DNA of 64,000 nucleotides from Ferrovibrio sp. MS7 (GCF_038404985.1 NZ_JBBKBA010000004.1:229546-293545); one strand, 5' to 3'. Numbered from the stretch's first letter, positions 16,941-26,782 are shown. Made by a program: numbers and translations. The notes: generated from the sequence alone by a model not told the origin.

Positions 16941-17504
16941 ATGGTGGACGCCATGTGGACAAGCGTTCCTATCCGCCATTTTCCGGCGCTATTGCTGCTC
17001 GTTCTGCTCGCCCTGCCCGGCTTCGGCCTCGGCAGTGTGGCGGCGCAGGATCTGGCGCAGCCCGGCGGACCGGTTATCCTTACGATTTCCGGCGCCATTC
17101 AGCGCGGTAACAGCCGCGATGCCCAGGGCAATATTGTGGCGAATTTTGATTTAAAGATGCTCGAGGCGCTGGGGGAAACCGGCTTCAGCACCGCCACCCC
17201 CTGGCACAAGGGCGTGGTGCGCTTCGATGGCGTGCCCGGCAAAGCCTTAATGGAAACAGTGGGGGCCAAGCCTGACGGCATCGTCCAGGCGGTGGCACTG
17301 AACGACTATGCCTCGTCGGTTCCGGTGGCGGATTTCCTGCAGCGCGGCCTGATCGTGGCGCTGAAGCTGGATGGCGCCTACATGACCATCCGCGACAAGG
17401 GGCCGCTTTTCATCATCTATCCGTTCGACAGCCAGTCCGAGCTGCGCCAAGAGACCTACTATACCCGGTCCGTCTGGCAGTTGCGCCGACTGGACATCCG
17501 CTAA
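16941..17504 (+). CDS. Secreted molybdopterin-domain-like protein without cysteine
   Basis: This is a 187-residue protein with a signal peptide (hydrophobic core LLLLVLLALPGFGLGSVAAQ). The mature part resembles the sulfite-oxidase-type molybdopterin-binding domain: VILTISGAI at the start, then the VRFDGVPGKALMETVGA, ALNDYASSVPVADFL and IRDKGPLFIIYPF segments, ending VWQLRRLDIR. It has no Cys at all, so it lacks the residue that binds molybdenum in true enzymes. A redox-inactive ligand or sensor role is likely. The next gene, a histidine kinase, starts five bases after its stop. The start could instead be the ATG at 16953. Confidence 0.6.
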   Translation: MVDAMWTSVPIRHFPALLLLVLLALPGFGLGSVAAQDLAQPGGPVILTISGAIQRGNSRDAQGNIVANFDLKMLEALGETGFSTATPWHKGVVRFDGVPGKALMETVGAKPDGIVQAVALNDYASSVPVADFLQRGLIVALKLDGAYMTIRDKGPLFIIYPFDSQSELRQETYYTRSVWQLRRLDIR

Positions 17505-17509
17505 ACGCG

Positions 17510-18985
17510 ATGCCTGGCACCGAGCCGCTCCTCAGTTCCGCCGTCGCCGAACGCGGCAGCCTGCTTGGCACCACGCGGCGCTTCGTGTTCGGCTTCGCGG
17601 CGGTGTTCGCTATCGCCATCATCGCGATCTCCTCCTATCTCTATTTCCAGCACCGCGAATTCACCCGCGTGATGCGGCAGAATGTGATCTTCGAGGCAAC
17701 GCAGCTTCGCGCCGAATTCCTCGCCTTCGATGCCGCGGTGGCGGAAATCCTGGCTGGCACGCCGGAGCGCGCGCGCAATCAGGCGCAGGTCCGCTACGAC
17801 ATCATTCTGGCCCGCCTTGCCGCCATCGAGCAGGGCCGCAGCGCCGAGGTCTATCTTGGCGATCAGGAACTGGCGCCGAATTTCGCGAGCCTAGCCAGCG
17901 AGATCCGGCTATGGGAAGGCAGCGTAACCCGCTTCACTTCCGGCGATGATGCCGCCGGCTACAGCCTGTTGCAGCAGCTCGCCGCTGCGGCGCCGCGCTT
18001 CGGTTCGTTCACGGCGCGGGCGAATACCCTCACCCAGATCCGCATTGCCGATACCAACCGGCGCCTGGAGCATCTCTATATCCTGCTGATCGGCCTGCTG
18101 GTGACTGGTGCCGTGATCGTGGCGGTGATCTCGCGCCTGCTGCTGCGCCAGGCGGCAGCCACCGATGCGGCCCATCGCCATCTCGCAGCCCTGGCGCGCG
18201 ATCTGGAGGCGGCCAGGCGCCAGGCGGAAGCGGCAAACCGCGCCAAGTCCAGCTTCCTCGCTTCGATGAGCCATGAATTGCGCACGCCGCTGAATGCCGT
18301 GATCGGCTTTGCCGACATCATGCATCAGGGCCTGTTCGGGCCGCTCGGCAATGCGCGCTACGACGAATATGTCAGCTCGATCCAGCAGAGTGGTCAGCAC
18401 CTGCTCAGCCTGATCAACGACATCCTGGACATGTCGCGCATCGAGGCCGGGCGTGTCGAACTGAACGAAGACCGCATCGATGTCAGCATGGTGCTGGAGG
18501 ATTGCCTCGATCTGGTGGCGGTGCAGGCGCGGGCCAAGAATGTGCGGGTGGATTTCCCTCGCGGCCAGAGCGATGGCGCGCTATGGGCCGACGAGCGGGC
18601 GATGCGCCAGATGGTGCTGAACCTGTTGTCCAACGCCGTGAAGTTTACCGCCGAGGGCGGGAGCGTGACCGTGCAGCATGGCACCGCTGCGGATGGCTGG
18701 TATGAAATCAGCATCACCGATACCGGCATTGGCATGGCGGAGAATGAAGTCGCCCGCGTGTTCGAGCCTTTCGCACGCGGCGGCAGCCAGCTAGTACGGC
18801 AGCAATATGATGGCACCGGCCTCGGCCTGCCGATCACGCGACGGCTGGTGGAACTGCATGGCGGACGCATCCAGCTCAAGAGCCAGATCGGCGCCGGCAC
18901 CACCGCCTTGCTGCGCTTCCCGCCCGAACGGATCAGCCGCGTTGCCGATTTCGGTGCCATCCTGTCCACGCCTGGCAACGATTGA
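17510..18985 (+). CDS. Membrane sensor histidine kinase
   Basis: This 491-residue kinase has TM1 around residues 20-42, a helical extracytoplasmic sensor of about 145 residues, and TM2 around 188-212. A short coiled segment follows, then the HisKA domain with the phosphorylated His in SMSHELRTPLNAVIGFADIM near residue 255 (PleC/DivJ-like spacing). The ATPase domain has NLLSNAVKFT, DTGIGMAENEVARVFEPF and GTGLGLPITRRLVELHGG. No response regulator is adjacent. It probably shares a transcript with the secreted molybdopterin-like protein, which may be its partner in sensing. The stimulus is unknown. Confidence 0.88.
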   Translation: MPGTEPLLSSAVAERGSLLGTTRRFVFGFAAVFAIAIIAISSYLYFQHREFTRVMRQNVIFEATQLRAEFLAFDAAVAEILAGTPERARNQAQVRYDIILARLAAIEQGRSAEVYLGDQELAPNFASLASEIRLWEGSVTRFTSGDDAAGYSLLQQLAAAAPRFGSFTARANTLTQIRIADTNRRLEHLYILLIGLLVTGAVIVAVISRLLLRQAAATDAAHRHLAALARDLEAARRQAEAANRAKSSFLASMSHELRTPLNAVIGFADIMHQGLFGPLGNARYDEYVSSIQQSGQHLLSLINDILDMSRIEAGRVELNEDRIDVSMVLEDCLDLVAVQARAKNVRVDFPRGQSDGALWADERAMRQMVLNLLSNAVKFTAEGGSVTVQHGTAADGWYEISITDTGIGMAENEVARVFEPFARGGSQLVRQQYDGTGLGLPITRRLVELHGGRIQLKSQIGAGTTALLRFPPERISRVADFGAILSTPGND

Positions 18986-19009
18986 CCCAATAATGACGTG
19001 CCTGTTTGG

Positions 19010-20023
19010 ATGACGCGTTTTCTGGTTGCCATGCTGCTGGTGCTGGGACTGGCTGCCTGCGCCCCGCGCCTGCAGTCCTCCACTATACCGCCGGGCACGC
19101 AACCGGCGCCGACGGCCCTGCTGGAAAAGGACTGGCGTGCAGCTGACGGCAGCCTGCTGCCGCTCACTCGCTGGCTGCCGCCAGCACCGCGCGAAACCAG
19201 GGCGGTGCTGATCGCGCTGCATGGCTTCAACGATTATGGCAATGCTTTCGCCGAGCCGGCAGCCTGGTGGGCCTCCGAGCACGGCATCGCCACCTATGCG
19301 CCGGATCAGCGCGGCTTCGGCCGCTCCGCCAATACCGGGCTGTGGGCCGGCGGCGACCGCATGCGCAGCGACCTGCGCGAATTGACATCACTGCTGCGGC
19401 AACGCCATCCCGGCCTGCCGGTCTTCTGGCTCGGCGAAAGCATGGGCGCGGCGGTGACGCTGAGTGCCTTGGCTGAAGATGGCGCTAGCAGCCCACCCGA
19501 TGGTGCCATCCTGGTGGCGCCTGCCGTGTGGGGCCGTGCCACCATGCCGCTGAGCTACCGCGTCACCCTCAGCATCATGAGCCACACCCTGCCCTGGCTG
19601 ACTCTGACCGGCCGCGGCCTCGGCATCCAGGCTTCCGACAATATCCAGATGCTGCGCCGTCTCGGCGCCGATCCGCTGGTGATCAAGGCCACCCGCGTCG
19701 ATGCGGTTTATGGCCTGGTCGGCCTGATGGACGAAGCGCTGGCCGCCGGGCCCAGGCTTGGGCATGCGCCGCCGCTGCTGTTGCTCTATGGCGCCAAGGA
19801 TGAAGTGATCCGCCGTGAACCCGTCGAGCGTTTCGTCGCCAGCCTCAATGGCCGCCGCCGCATCGTGCTCTACGATACCGGCTGGCACATGCTGCTGCGC
19901 GATTTGCAGGGCCAGCGGGTGTGGCGCGATGTCGCGGCCTGGGTCGCTGATCGAAATGCTCCCTTGCCCTCGGGCCGCGAAACCTTCACGCTGCCGCTAT
20001 TCGCTAAGGAACGGGGTGAATGA
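19010..20023 (+). CDS. Lipoprotein alpha/beta hydrolase (monoacylglycerol-lipase-like)
   Basis: This protein of about 337 residues has a lipoprotein signal ending at the lipobox LAAC, so it is probably anchored in an envelope membrane. The hydrolase fold shows ALHGFNDYGNAFAEPAAWW, the nucleophile elbow GESMG (Ser in FWLGESMGAAVTLSAL), an acid residue in LLYGAKDEVI and the catalytic His in YDTGWHMLLRD. The pattern resembles monoacylglycerol lipases and lysophospholipases. A GTG at 18998 is an alternative start four codons upstream; neither start has a good ribosome binding site. The next gene overlaps its stop by four bases. Confidence 0.8.
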   Translation: MTRFLVAMLLVLGLAACAPRLQSSTIPPGTQPAPTALLEKDWRAADGSLLPLTRWLPPAPRETRAVLIALHGFNDYGNAFAEPAAWWASEHGIATYAPDQRGFGRSANTGLWAGGDRMRSDLRELTSLLRQRHPGLPVFWLGESMGAAVTLSALAEDGASSPPDGAILVAPAVWGRATMPLSYRVTLSIMSHTLPWLTLTGRGLGIQASDNIQMLRRLGADPLVIKATRVDAVYGLVGLMDEALAAGPRLGHAPPLLLLYGAKDEVIRREPVERFVASLNGRRRIVLYDTGWHMLLRDLQGQRVWRDVAAWVADRNAPLPSGRETFTLPLFAKERGE

Positions 20024-20487
20024 AGCGAACGGCCTGGGCTGAAGCTCTATGGATTCTGATCGGCATGGTGCCAGTACTCGGCCTCATTCTGATGCTGATC
20101 GACGCCGAACATGGCCTCGCCCTCACCTCGCTGGGCAGCACCGCTGTGCTGCTATTCTGCTTTCCCGAACATGAAGGCCTGCGCCCCAGCGTGGTACTCA
20201 TCACGCATCTGGCCGGCGCCCTGATCGGCTTCGGCCTGCTCTATAGCGTCGGCAGCCATGGCTGGAGCATGGCGCTGGGCGTGGCGCTGATCGCGGTGCT
20301 GATGAAGGCAACGGACATGATGCACCCGCCGGCCGGCGCCAATCCGCTGATCGTGCTGAATGTGAAGCCCGGCCTCGGCTTCCTGCTAGACCCCCTGCTG
20401 CTGGCGCTGGGGATCGTGATGCTGGGGGTTTTCCTGTGGAGCAGGCTGCGGCCCGGTTCGTCCTGGCCGTCACGCTGGGGCCTTTAG
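20020..20487 (+). CDS. HPP-family integral membrane protein
   Basis: This is a 155-residue protein of the HPP family. It has four to five hydrophobic helices and the signature MMHPPAGANPLIVLN. The helices FPEHEGLRPSVVLITHLAGALIGFGLLYSVG and MALGVALIAVLMKATDMMHPPAG are typical. Some HPP-type proteins are linked to nitrite transport in plastids and cyanobacteria, but most bacterial members have no known role. It starts inside the hydrolase gene by an ATGA overlap, so the two are translationally coupled. The MITE-like element begins seven bases after its stop. Confidence 0.8.
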   Translation: MKRTAWAEALWILIGMVPVLGLILMLIDAEHGLALTSLGSTAVLLFCFPEHEGLRPSVVLITHLAGALIGFGLLYSVGSHGWSMALGVALIAVLMKATDMMHPPAGANPLIVLNVKPGLGFLLDPLLLALGIVMLGVFLWSRLRPGSSWPSRWGL

Positions 20488-20493
20488 CGACCG

Positions 20494-20767
20494 CTAGAGC
20501 GTTTCCTCTTCATATTGAACCAGCTGCGTTGCGTCTGGAGGCGGTAGGCCGCTAGGAGAGGTGCGCAGCAGGTACCGGGGGTACCTGCAAGCGCGTCGAC
20601 GACGCGGATGCCGCCTCCAGACGTAACCCCTTTGGGGCCGGGCGCTTTTGCGTTTTGAGCGCGTCGCCCGGCTTGGCCGTAGCCCCACTACGCCCTGCGC
20701 CGGGCTCCTCCTCAAAACGCAAAAGCGCCACGGCGCAGCGATTCAATATGAAGAGGAAACGCTCTAG
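20494..20767. mobile_element. MITE-like element with 26-bp perfect terminal inverted repeats
   Basis: The outer arms at 20494-20519 and 20742-20767 are perfect 26-bp inverted repeats, bounded by CTAG at both ends. They read AGCGTTTCCTCTTC inward from the left. Inside lie a 19-bp perfect inverted repeat (20641-20659 with 20711-20729), a 13-bp one (20532-20544 with 20611-20623), a 9-bp hairpin GCAGGTACC (20568-20588), and smaller hairpins at 20592-20606 and 20666-20672 with 20699-20705. There is no convincing gene inside. CTAG borders would suit an IS5-family (IS427-group) target duplication, so this is probably a transposase-less miniature element; the CTAG could also just be part of the repeat. 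Confidence 0.75.
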
Positions 20768-21069
20768 GCCAGCCAGAACATTCTATTAATATCGAGCGGC
20801 GACATGCGGCGGCCATTGCCGCTGCCGTCATAGGTCACCGGCGCATCGCGGAATTCGCGGATGCGATCAGGATTGGCATTGTCGGAGCGCTGCTCGCGGG
20901 TGATCACCGACACGATGCGCAGCATCGTCTGCAGATTGACCTCGACGCCGGCCGCGGCACCGTCGGTGACGCGGGCGATTTTCGACGTGGCGACAGCCCC
21001 TATCGGCGCATCAAGCGTGGCGCGGTAGATCGGGCTGGTCGGCAGGATCGGTGTAATGGTATCGGCCAT
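20764..21069 (-). CDS. Hypothetical protein whose stop codon lies in the MITE-like element
   Basis: This 101-residue protein has no recognised family. The sequence is mixed: MADTITPILPTSPIYRATLDAPIG, then a Gly/Ala-rich part, then TREQRSDNANPDRIREFRDAPVTYDGSGNGRRMSPLDINRMFWLA. The last codons (FWLA, then TAG) run up to the right end of the mobile-like element, and the stop is the CTA at 20764-20766 in its border. The insertion may have shortened the protein, or the element may sit just after a natural end. No Shine-Dalgarno sequence is obvious before the ATG at 21069. Confidence 0.5.
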   Translation of the reverse strand: MADTITPILPTSPIYRATLDAPIGAVATSKIARVTDGAAAGVEVNLQTMLRIVSVITREQRSDNANPDRIREFRDAPVTYDGSGNGRRMSPLDINRMFWLA

Positions 21070-21207
21070 AATGCGTTAAGTATAACGCCAGGAGCCGCCG
21101 GGCCAACCGCTTTCTTTGGTTAATCGCGGAAAAGCGGGAAATCCGCCACCAATTCCACCGCCGGTGGCTGCCAAAAGGCCGAGCCGCCGGCGATGCTATG
21201 GTTAATC

Positions 21208-21990
21208 TCAGCCTTCGAGATGGCTGCGGAAGCGGCGCACGATGTCGCGCGTCGCCTTGGTCAGCAGGCCCTGATCGACACCGACGGCGACGAAGGTGAA
21301 GCCGGCATCGAAGTAGCGCTTCGCGTCTTCCTCGTTCGGCGCCAGGATGCCAGCCGGCTTGCCGGCGGCCTTGCACAATTCCAGCGCCTTCATGATTGCC
21401 GCCTGGGCTTCCGGATGCGCCGCATTGCCGAGATGGCCGACATCGGCGGAAAGATCGGCCGGGCCGATGAAGATGCCGTCAACGCCATCCTGCTTGGCGA
21501 TGGCCGGGATGCGGTTCACGGCGGCCAGTGTCTCCACCTGCACCAGCACACCCAGTTCCTCCTCGACGCGCTTGTGGTAATCCGCCACCAGGCCATAGCG
21601 GTTGGCACGCTGCGACATCGACACGCCGCGGATACCCTTGGGCGGATAGCGCGTCGCCGAAACGGCGGCGGCGGCTTCGTTTTCATCCTGCACGAAGGGC
21701 AGGATCAGGTTCGGCGCACCGATATCGAGGAAACGCTTGATCAGGATCGGATCATTCCAGGCCGGGCGGACCACCGGCGTGGCGGTGTTGGCATCGATCT
21801 GCATCGCCTGCAACTGCTGCAGCACCATCGGCAGTTCATTCGGCGAATGCTCCGTATCCAGCACCACCCAGTCGAAACCAGCCGTGGCGATGATCTCGGC
21901 AGCGATATTGGAGCACAGCATGCTCCACAAGCCGATCTGCGGGCGGCCCTCGGCCAGCGCCTTCTTGAAGGCATTGCGGGGTATCTGCAT
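21208..21990 (-). CDS. HpcH/HpaI-type aldolase
   Basis: This is a 260-residue class II (metal-dependent) aldolase of the HpcH/HpaI family, which cleaves or makes 2-keto-3-deoxy acids such as 4-hydroxy-2-oxoheptanedioate. Active-site pieces are the WVVLDTEHSPNE segment with the His base, VQVETLAAVNRI with a metal-binding Glu, and IGPADLSADVG with a metal-binding Asp. GGAGGAAACG precedes the ATG at 21990. No catabolic neighbours are visible, so the substrate is open; it could equally be a keto-deoxy-sugar acid aldolase (rhamnonate type). Confidence 0.85.
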   Translation of the reverse strand: MQIPRNAFKKALAEGRPQIGLWSMLCSNIAAEIIATAGFDWVVLDTEHSPNELPMVLQQLQAMQIDANTATPVVRPAWNDPILIKRFLDIGAPNLILPFVQDENEAAAAVSATRYPPKGIRGVSMSQRANRYGLVADYHKRVEEELGVLVQVETLAAVNRIPAIAKQDGVDGIFIGPADLSADVGHLGNAAHPEAQAAIMKALELCKAAGKPAGILAPNEEDAKRYFDAGFTFVAVGVDQGLLTKATRDIVRRFRSHLEG

Positions 21991-22158
21991 GGCGTTTCCT
22001 CCGGGTCGTTCATTAACGGGGCCGGCTGTCATGCCAACCGTTAATATGTGCTTATGGGCCGCCTGGGTTGCAGAAAGGCGACGAAAAAGTCTTAACCAGG
22101 GCGGCGGGCTTTTGCTACAGTCTGGCCACGATATTCCCTCCGATAGGAGACTCAAATC

Positions 22159-22731
22159 ATGGATCAGCTTCCCGCCACGCGGAGCCAGGCCGGACAGCAG
22201 CGCGGCCTTTCGGTCGGGCGCAGCGGCCAGGCCGGTGACAACCTGCACAGCGCCAAGGATTACCTCACCTTTGCCATTGACACCCAGGTCTACGGCATCG
22301 ATATCCTGAGTGTGCGCGAGATCCGCGCCTGGACCGACGTGACCAACCTGCCGAACACACCGGAATTCGTGCGCGGCATCATCAATCTGCGCGGCACCAT
22401 CGTGCCGATCTATGATCTGCGCGTCCGCCTCGGCGGCGGCACCACCAAGCCGACCCGCATGCATGTGGTGATCGTGGTGGTGGCGGCGAACGGCACCTTC
22501 GGCCTGCTGGTCGATAGCGTGTCGGATATCCTCTCGATCGAGGATCGGGAATTGCAGGCGGTGCCGGAGACCGATGCGTCCTCCGACTACCGTTTCCTCG
22601 CCGCCATCGCGGCGCGCGAGGAGCGCATGGTGTCGATCATCGACCTCGACAGCCTGGTCACCGGCCAGGCCGCGGCGCAGTTGCAGAGCATCGCGTCGCA
22701 GCCCGCTCCCGCCGCCATCGGTGTGCAATAG
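22159..22731 (+). CDS. cheW: CheW-type chemotaxis coupling protein
   Basis: This 190-residue protein has one CheW domain in its middle (YLTFAIDTQVYGIDILSVREIRAW, FVRGIINLRGTIVPIYDLRVRLG, FGLLVDSVSDILSIEDRELQAVPE). A 30-residue low-complexity leader and an Ala/Gln-rich tail flank the domain. CheW joins chemoreceptors to the CheA kinase in the cytoplasm. A chemoreceptor gene follows 177 bases downstream, so the two probably belong to one signalling module. No cheA, cheY or cheR is in the window. The ATG at 22159 follows the GATAGGAGACTCAA stretch, which contains a good AGGAG site. Confidence 0.9.
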   Translation: MDQLPATRSQAGQQRGLSVGRSGQAGDNLHSAKDYLTFAIDTQVYGIDILSVREIRAWTDVTNLPNTPEFVRGIINLRGTIVPIYDLRVRLGGGTTKPTRMHVVIVVVAANGTFGLLVDSVSDILSIEDRELQAVPETDASSDYRFLAAIAAREERMVSIIDLDSLVTGQAAAQLQSIASQPAPAAIGVQ

Positions 22732-22775
22732 CACCTCAAGCCGCGCAACGATCAGTACACCGATAGCTGATCTGT

Positions 22776-22844
22776 ATACGCACCTCATTCGCCGCTAATT
22801 AGTCGCGAAACGAGGTGCGTATTAACTTTCGCTATTGTTAGCGA
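22776..22844. other. Two stem-loops between cheW and the chemoreceptor gene
   Basis: An 11-bp inverted repeat ATACGCACCTC (22776-22786) pairs with GAGGTGCGTAT (22812-22822). An inner TTCGC/GCGAA stem and a CTAATTAG loop lie within it. A second hairpin, TCGCTA-TTGT-TAGCGA, follows at 22829-22844. There is no T-run, so these look more like operators or attenuators for the receptor gene than a terminator. Confidence 0.55.
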
Positions 22845-22908
22845 TTGCTCACTCGACCTATAAGAAGTGGTAGCGTAACTGGCAGTACCCGATCCGAGGA
22901 GAAGGTCA

Positions 22909-24624
22909 ATGCTGTTCTCGCGCTTATCACTAAACACGAAATCCTTGTTGCTGGCCGTTCTGATTGTACTCGCGTTCCTCGGTCTGTACCTGACGGATCA
23001 GTATTTCCCAGGCAGCACCAACTTCGCCTTGTTGGCAACAGCCGTCGTCCTGATTGCACTGTCCACACTGCTGCTGCGCGATATCGCGGCACCGCTGCAG
23101 GGCTTGAGCGCGACACTGCAAAGCTTGGCCGAAGGACATGCGGTGGAAGCCATCGCCGGCCAGGGCCGCGGCGACGAGATCGGCGCTATAGCCGCTGCAG
23201 CGACCGCCTTGCGCGACAGCCAGCTTGCCGCGACCCGCATCGAAAGCGCGCTGACCGGCACCACCACGAATGTAATGATCGCCGATGCCGAAAACCGCAT
23301 CGTCTACTGCAACACCGCCGTGATTGCGCTGCTGCGCAATGCCGCCGCCGATATCCGCAAGGATCTGCCGCATTTCGATCCCGATGCCCTGGTCGGCAAC
23401 AAGATCGATGTGTTCCACAAGAATCCGGCGCATCAGCGCGGCCTGCTGGAGAAACTCGCCAGCACCTATCGCACCAGCATCACGGTGGGCGGCCGCCGCT
23501 TCACCCTGATTGCCAATCCGGTGCTGAATCGTCAGGGCGCGCGGCTCGGCACCGTGGTGGAATGGTCCGATGTCACCGAGCAGTTGCGGCTGGAAAGCGA
23601 AGTGATCGCCGCCATCGCCATGGCCAGCGACAAGGGCTTTGCCGAACGCATGGACCTCACCGGCAAGAGCGGCTTCCTGCGCCAGCTTGGCGAGGCGGTG
23701 AACACACTCTCGGATAAATGCCAGGGCATGACCCGCGATATCGCCGCCACCATGGAAGCGATGGCGCGCGGCGACCTCAGCCGCCGCGTCGAAGGCGACT
23801 ATCCCGGCATCTTCGGAGAATTGCGCGACGGCGCCAACGAGACGCTGGAGAAATTGCGCGACGTGGTGTCGCGAATCACGTCCAGCGCCACCCAGGTGCG
23901 CGATGCCTCGGCGGAAATTTCCGCCGGCAGCCAGGATCTGGCGCAGCGCACCGAGGCCCAGGCCGCGGCGCTTGAGGAAACCGCCGCCTCGATGCATGAA
24001 GTCACCACCACGGTGCGGCAGAATGCCGAGAATGCCCAGGCCGCCAGCAATCTGAGCCGGGATGCCCGCGATACCGCCGAAAAGGGCGGCGATGTGGCGC
24101 AGCAGGCGGTGGCCGCCGTGAGCCGCATCGAGGAAAGCGCGCGCAAGATCGGCGACATCGTGGCGCTGATCGACGAGATCGCGTTCCAGACCAACCTGCT
24201 GGCGCTGAATGCTTCCGTGGAAGCCGCCCGCGCCGGCGAGGCCGGCAAGGGCTTTGCCGTGGTGGCGCAGGAAGTGCGCGCCCTGGCCCAGCGCTCGGCC
24301 AACGCCTCGAAGGACATCAAGGCGCTGATCAGCGAGTCCAATGCCCAGGTGAAAAGCGGCGCCGGTTTGGTGCAGCAGGCCGGCGCCTCGCTCACCGAGA
24401 TTGTCGGCGCGGTGAAGAAGGTGGCCGATATCGTCGCCGAGATCGCCATGGCCTCGTCGGAACAGTCGCGCGGCCTTGATGAAGTGAATACGGCCATCGG
24501 CAACATGGACGAGATGACCCAGCGCAATGGCGCCATGGTGGAGCAGACCACCGCCTCGGCGCAGCAGATGGCCAGCCTGGGCCAGACACTCTCGGAAATC
24601 GTTGGTTATTTCCGGCTTAAGTAA
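22909..24624 (+). CDS. PAS-containing methyl-accepting chemotaxis protein
   Basis: This 571-residue chemoreceptor has almost no periplasmic part. TM1 (about residues 11-28) and TM2 (about 39-56) are separated by ten residues. A HAMP segment follows, then a PAS domain ([49 protein letters not shown]), a second HAMP-like region ([18 protein letters not shown]) and the signalling hairpin with [24 protein letters not shown]. This design points to sensing of an intracellular signal such as redox state or a small ligand. It ends GYFRLK without the CheR-binding tail. The cheW gene lies just upstream. Confidence 0.92.
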   Translation: MLFSRLSLNTKSLLLAVLIVLAFLGLYLTDQYFPGSTNFALLATAVVLIALSTLLLRDIAAPLQGLSATLQSLAEGHAVEAIAGQGRGDEIGAIAAAATALRDSQLAATRIESALTGTTTNVMIADAENRIVYCNTAVIALLRNAAADIRKDLPHFDPDALVGNKIDVFHKNPAHQRGLLEKLASTYRTSITVGGRRFTLIANPVLNRQGARLGTVVEWSDVTEQLRLESEVIAAIAMASDKGFAERMDLTGKSGFLRQLGEAVNTLSDKCQGMTRDIAATMEAMARGDLSRRVEGDYPGIFGELRDGANETLEKLRDVVSRITSSATQVRDASAEISAGSQDLAQRTEAQAAALEETAASMHEVTTTVRQNAENAQAASNLSRDARDTAEKGGDVAQQAVAAVSRIEESARKIGDIVALIDEIAFQTNLLALNASVEAARAGEAGKGFAVVAQEVRALAQRSANASKDIKALISESNAQVKSGAGLVQQAGASLTEIVGAVKKVADIVAEIAMASSEQSRGLDEVNTAIGNMDEMTQRNGAMVEQTTASAQQMASLGQTLSEIVGYFRLK

Positions 24625-24738
24625 TTGATTCTACTGAATGGGGGCTGGCCGGAGGGGTATTCGGCGGGTTGACGTGCAGGGCTTTGCCCGGCATCTTCCC
24701 GCCGCCATTCCTGAAAATATGCCGGATTCCCCAATACC

Positions 24739-26754
24739 ATGACGCAGGCCGCGACCGTCGCCGTTCCCCCGCACGCCCTTCCCGCCAGCCATGCCGACAT
24801 GGCCAATGCCATCCGGGCACTCTCCATGGATGCCGTGCAGGCGGCGAATTCCGGCCATCCCGGCATGCCGATGGGCATGGCCGATGTGGCGACGGTGCTG
24901 TTCACCCGCTTCCTGAAAGTCGATCCGGCCCGGCCCTCCTGGCCGAACCGCGACCGCTTCATCCTTTCCGCCGGCCATGGCTCGATGCTGCTCTACTCGC
25001 TGCTGCATCTCACCGGCTACAAGGACATGACGCTGGAGGAGTTGAAGAACTTCCGCCAGATCGGCAGCCGCACCGCCGGCCATCCCGAATTCGGCCATGC
25101 CGATGGCATAGAGACCACCACCGGCCCGCTGGGCCAGGGCATTGCCAATGCGGTCGGCTTCGCACTGGCCGAGCGGCTGCTCAACGCCCGCTTCGGCGAT
25201 GCCGTGGTCGATCACTTCACCTATGTGATCGCCGGCGACGGTTGCCTGATGGAAGGCATCAGCCACGAAGCCATCTCGCTGGCCGGCCATCTCAAGCTGA
25301 ACAAGCTGATCGTGCTGTTCGACGACAACGGCATTTCCATCGACGGCCCGACCTCGCTGTCGGTGAGCGACGACCAGCTCGCGCGCTTCAAGGCGTCCGG
25401 CTGGAACACCGCCGCTGTCGATGGCCATGATGCGGAAGCGGTTGCCGCCGCTATTGCCGCCGCGCAGAAGAGCGACAAGCCGACCATGATCGCCTGCAAG
25501 ACGGTGATCGGCTTCGGCGCGCCGAAGAAGGCTGGCACCTCCGGCGTGCATGGCTCGCCGCTCGGCCCCGACGAGATCAAGGGCGCGCGCGAAAAGCTCG
25601 GCTGGCCCTATGCGCCGTTCGAGATTCCGGCCCCGATCCTCAACGCCTGGCGCCAGGCTGGCAGCAATGGCGCGGCATTCTCCGCAGCCTGGGACAAGGC
25701 CTTCGCCACGCTGCCCGCTGCCGACCGCGCCGAATTCGAGCGCCGCATGACGGGCGACCTGCCGGCCGAGTATGACGCCACGATCAAGGCCTATATCGCC
25801 AAGCTGGTGGCCGACAAGCCGAAATGGGCGACCCGCAAGTCGTCACAGATGGCGCTGGAAGCGATCAACCCGGTGGTGCCGGAAGCCATCGGCGGCTCCG
25901 CCGACCTCACCGGCTCGAACAACACCAAGACCGCCGGCCTCGATCCGGTGAAGCCCGGCGACTTCAAGGGCCGCTACATCTATTACGGCGTGCGCGAGCA
26001 TGGCATGGCGGCGGCGATGAACGGCCTGGCGCTGCATGGCGGCGTCATCCCCTATGGCGGCACCTTCCTGGTGTTCAGCGACTATTGCCGCAATTCGATC
26101 CGTCTCTCGGCTCTGATGGGCCAGCGCGTGATCTATGTCATGACGCATGACTCGATCGGCCTCGGCGAAGACGGCCCGACGCATCAGCCCGTCGAACACA
26201 CAGCCTCGCTGCGTGCCATCCCCAACCTGCTGGTGCTGCGCCCGGCCGACGCGGTGGAAACCGCCGAAGCCTGGGATATCGCGCTGCGCTCGAAGGACCG
26301 CCCCGCCCTGCTCTGCCTGACCCGGCAGGACCTCACCGCCGTGCGCGTCACTGAAACGGCTGAGAATCTCTCGGCCAAGGGCGGTTATGAGCTGCGCGCG
26401 GCGGAAGGCACCGCGAAAGTCACCCTGCTCGCCACCGGTTCGGAAATCTCCATCGCCATGGCGGCGCGCGACCTGCTGCAGCAGCAAGGCATCGGCACCC
26501 GCGTGGTGTCGCTGCCTTGTTTCGAGCTGTTCGACGAGCAGCCGGAAGCCTACCGCAAGGCCGTGCTCGGCCCGGGCACGGTGCGCATCGCCATCGAGGC
26601 CGGTGTGCGCCAGGGCTGGGATGCCTATATCGGCGATAACGGTGCCTTCATCGGCATGAAGGGCTTCGGCGCTTCGGGTCCGTTCGAGAAGCTCTATCAG
26701 CATTTCGGCATCACGCCGGAAGCCGTGGTGGCGGCCGCCAAGGCACGGCTGTAA
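24739..26754 (+). CDS. tkt: Transketolase
   Basis: This 671-residue thiamine diphosphate enzyme transfers two-carbon ketol units in the pentose phosphate pathway. Domain marks are [16 protein letters not shown], the thiamine motif [19 protein letters not shown] ending [14 protein letters not shown], and the pyrimidine-domain run [36 protein letters not shown] motif and the C-terminal [14 protein letters not shown] segment complete the fold. Length matches bacterial transketolases. It stands alone with no other carbon-metabolism gene beside it. A two-hairpin repeat lies right after its stop. Confidence 0.95.
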   Translation: MTQAATVAVPPHALPASHADMANAIRALSMDAVQAANSGHPGMPMGMADVATVLFTRFLKVDPARPSWPNRDRFILSAGHGSMLLYSLLHLTGYKDMTLEELKNFRQIGSRTAGHPEFGHADGIETTTGPLGQGIANAVGFALAERLLNARFGDAVVDHFTYVIAGDGCLMEGISHEAISLAGHLKLNKLIVLFDDNGISIDGPTSLSVSDDQLARFKASGWNTAAVDGHDAEAVAAAIAAAQKSDKPTMIACKTVIGFGAPKKAGTSGVHGSPLGPDEIKGAREKLGWPYAPFEIPAPILNAWRQAGSNGAAFSAAWDKAFATLPAADRAEFERRMTGDLPAEYDATIKAYIAKLVADKPKWATRKSSQMALEAINPVVPEAIGGSADLTGSNNTKTAGLDPVKPGDFKGRYIYYGVREHGMAAAMNGLALHGGVIPYGGTFLVFSDYCRNSIRLSALMGQRVIYVMTHDSIGLGEDGPTHQPVEHTASLRAIPNLLVLRPADAVETAEAWDIALRSKDRPALLCLTRQDLTAVRVTETAENLSAKGGYELRAAEGTAKVTLLATGSEISIAMAARDLLQQQGIGTRVVSLPCFELFDEQPEAYRKAVLGPGTVRIAIEAGVRQGWDAYIGDNGAFIGMKGFGASGPFEKLYQHFGITPEAVVAAAKARL

Positions 26755-26782
26755 GGGCGCAGCTCTTTCCCTACAAGGCGTC

